From NCBI GenBank assembly GCA_022601315.1, contig JAHZIU010000351.1, positions 1-6,287 of the forward strand: 6,287 nt of DNA. Direction: 5' to 3'. The DNA is from Betaproteobacteria bacterium (GTDB lineage: Bacteria > Pseudomonadota > Gammaproteobacteria > Burkholderiales > Nitrosomonadaceae). Under the pieces are notes generated by a model. That model had not been told where the DNA came from. It worked only from the letters and a program-made list of their open reading frames with translations, and made no database searches. The position numbers were made by a program, and so were the translations under genes. Position 1 is the first letter of the stretch. Each line of letters begins with the position of its first letter. Below, in pieces: positions 6,029 through 6,287 of this stretch.

Positions 6029-6287
6029 TTACTGCGTGATACACCTAGGCGCTGTAAAATTTGCTAATGCAGGATTGTTGTTTGCATTGAATCCTAAATA
6101 ACCCGGTTGATCAATTGTCACCCAAGTTGGTTTGGTAAGGATAATGCTCTGCTGATTAACGTTAACGCTAAAGTTGCCTGCATCAATCCTTAAATTGTTT
6201 GTTAAGTCAAGACCGGTAGCGCTAAAATCAAGTGTTACTGTTTCTTTATCAGTCGCGACATCCAGACCAGCCCACCAAGGATTAGCG
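6029..6287 (-). CDS. C-terminal end of a beta-rich protein of unknown function (partial)
   Basis: On the minus strand a frame is open from the window edge to TAA at 6031-6029, giving 85 complete codons. The residues look like real protein: NPWWAGLDVATDKETVTLDF, then SATGLDLTNNLRIDAGNF, VNVNQQSIILTKPTW, VTIDQPGYLGF and NANNNPALANFTAP. Alternating hydrophobic residues, many Thr, Asn and Asp and almost no Lys or Cys point to beta-sandwich or beta-helix folds typical of secreted or cell-surface proteins. The base composition is also less AT-rich than the adjoining gap. The last residues, RCITQ, do not fit that style, so the natural C terminus may have been lost and replaced by adjoining DNA. I cannot name the family. 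The frame is codirectional with the pentapeptide gene but 840 bases upstream of it. Confidence 0.6.
   Translation of the reverse strand, partial: ANPWWAGLDVATDKETVTLDFSATGLDLTNNLRIDAGNFSVNVNQQSIILTKPTWVTIDQPGYLGFNANNNPALANFTAPRCITQ

Noticed and set aside
5855..6067. A 70-codon plus-strand frame preceded by a purine-rich GGAGGGGG tract.
   Set aside because: It overlaps the end of a better-supported minus-strand frame, has no recognisable domain, and the purine tract is about 12 bases from the ATG within a long low-complexity run.

Overview
The window looks like chromosomal DNA of a proteobacterium. The metallopeptidase resembles proteins I associate with beta- and gammaproteobacteria, but I cannot name a genus. 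Base composition is uneven. The first 2.25 kb is balanced, while the rest, except perhaps the last 250 bases, is visibly AT-rich. This suggests that a core-type block is joined to accessory or acquired DNA.

Layout. Positions 1-174 hold the 3' end of a gene whose product ends in a PDZ domain, probably a DegP/HtrA-like or other PDZ protease. Thirteen bases later, on the same strand, is a complete 686-residue exported M1-family zinc metallopeptidase (188-2248). The pair looks like a small envelope proteolysis operon. The gap 2249-2781 carries a 75-bp hairpin element (2267-2341) and a 27-bp palindrome (2714-2740). On the minus strand, 2782-5189 is a single long gene for a pentapeptide-repeat protein. 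It starts with a short non-repeat region, continues with roughly 500 residues of Phe-centred pentapeptide repeats, and ends in a helical linker and two membrane segments. One base appears to be missing from an A-run (plus-strand T-run 4546-4549). This splits the gene into a 241-codon 5' part (4464-5189) and a 3' part whose first usable start is a GTG at 4281. Restoring one base gives an uninterrupted 802-residue protein.

Positions 5190-6028 (about 840 bases) hold no convincing gene. They contain a pair of near-identical 16-bp repeats 42 bp apart in the likely control region of the pentapeptide gene, and weak inverted repeats. At the right edge, on the minus strand (6029-6287), is the last 85 codons of a beta-rich protein of unknown function that continues beyond the window.

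How the genes relate. The two plus-strand genes probably act together in periplasmic or envelope protein turnover. The pentapeptide gene converges on them and is compositionally different, so I see no functional link. The partial gene at the right edge is codirectional with the pentapeptide gene but too far away for an obvious operon. No CRISPR array, tRNA, rRNA or intact transposase was seen.
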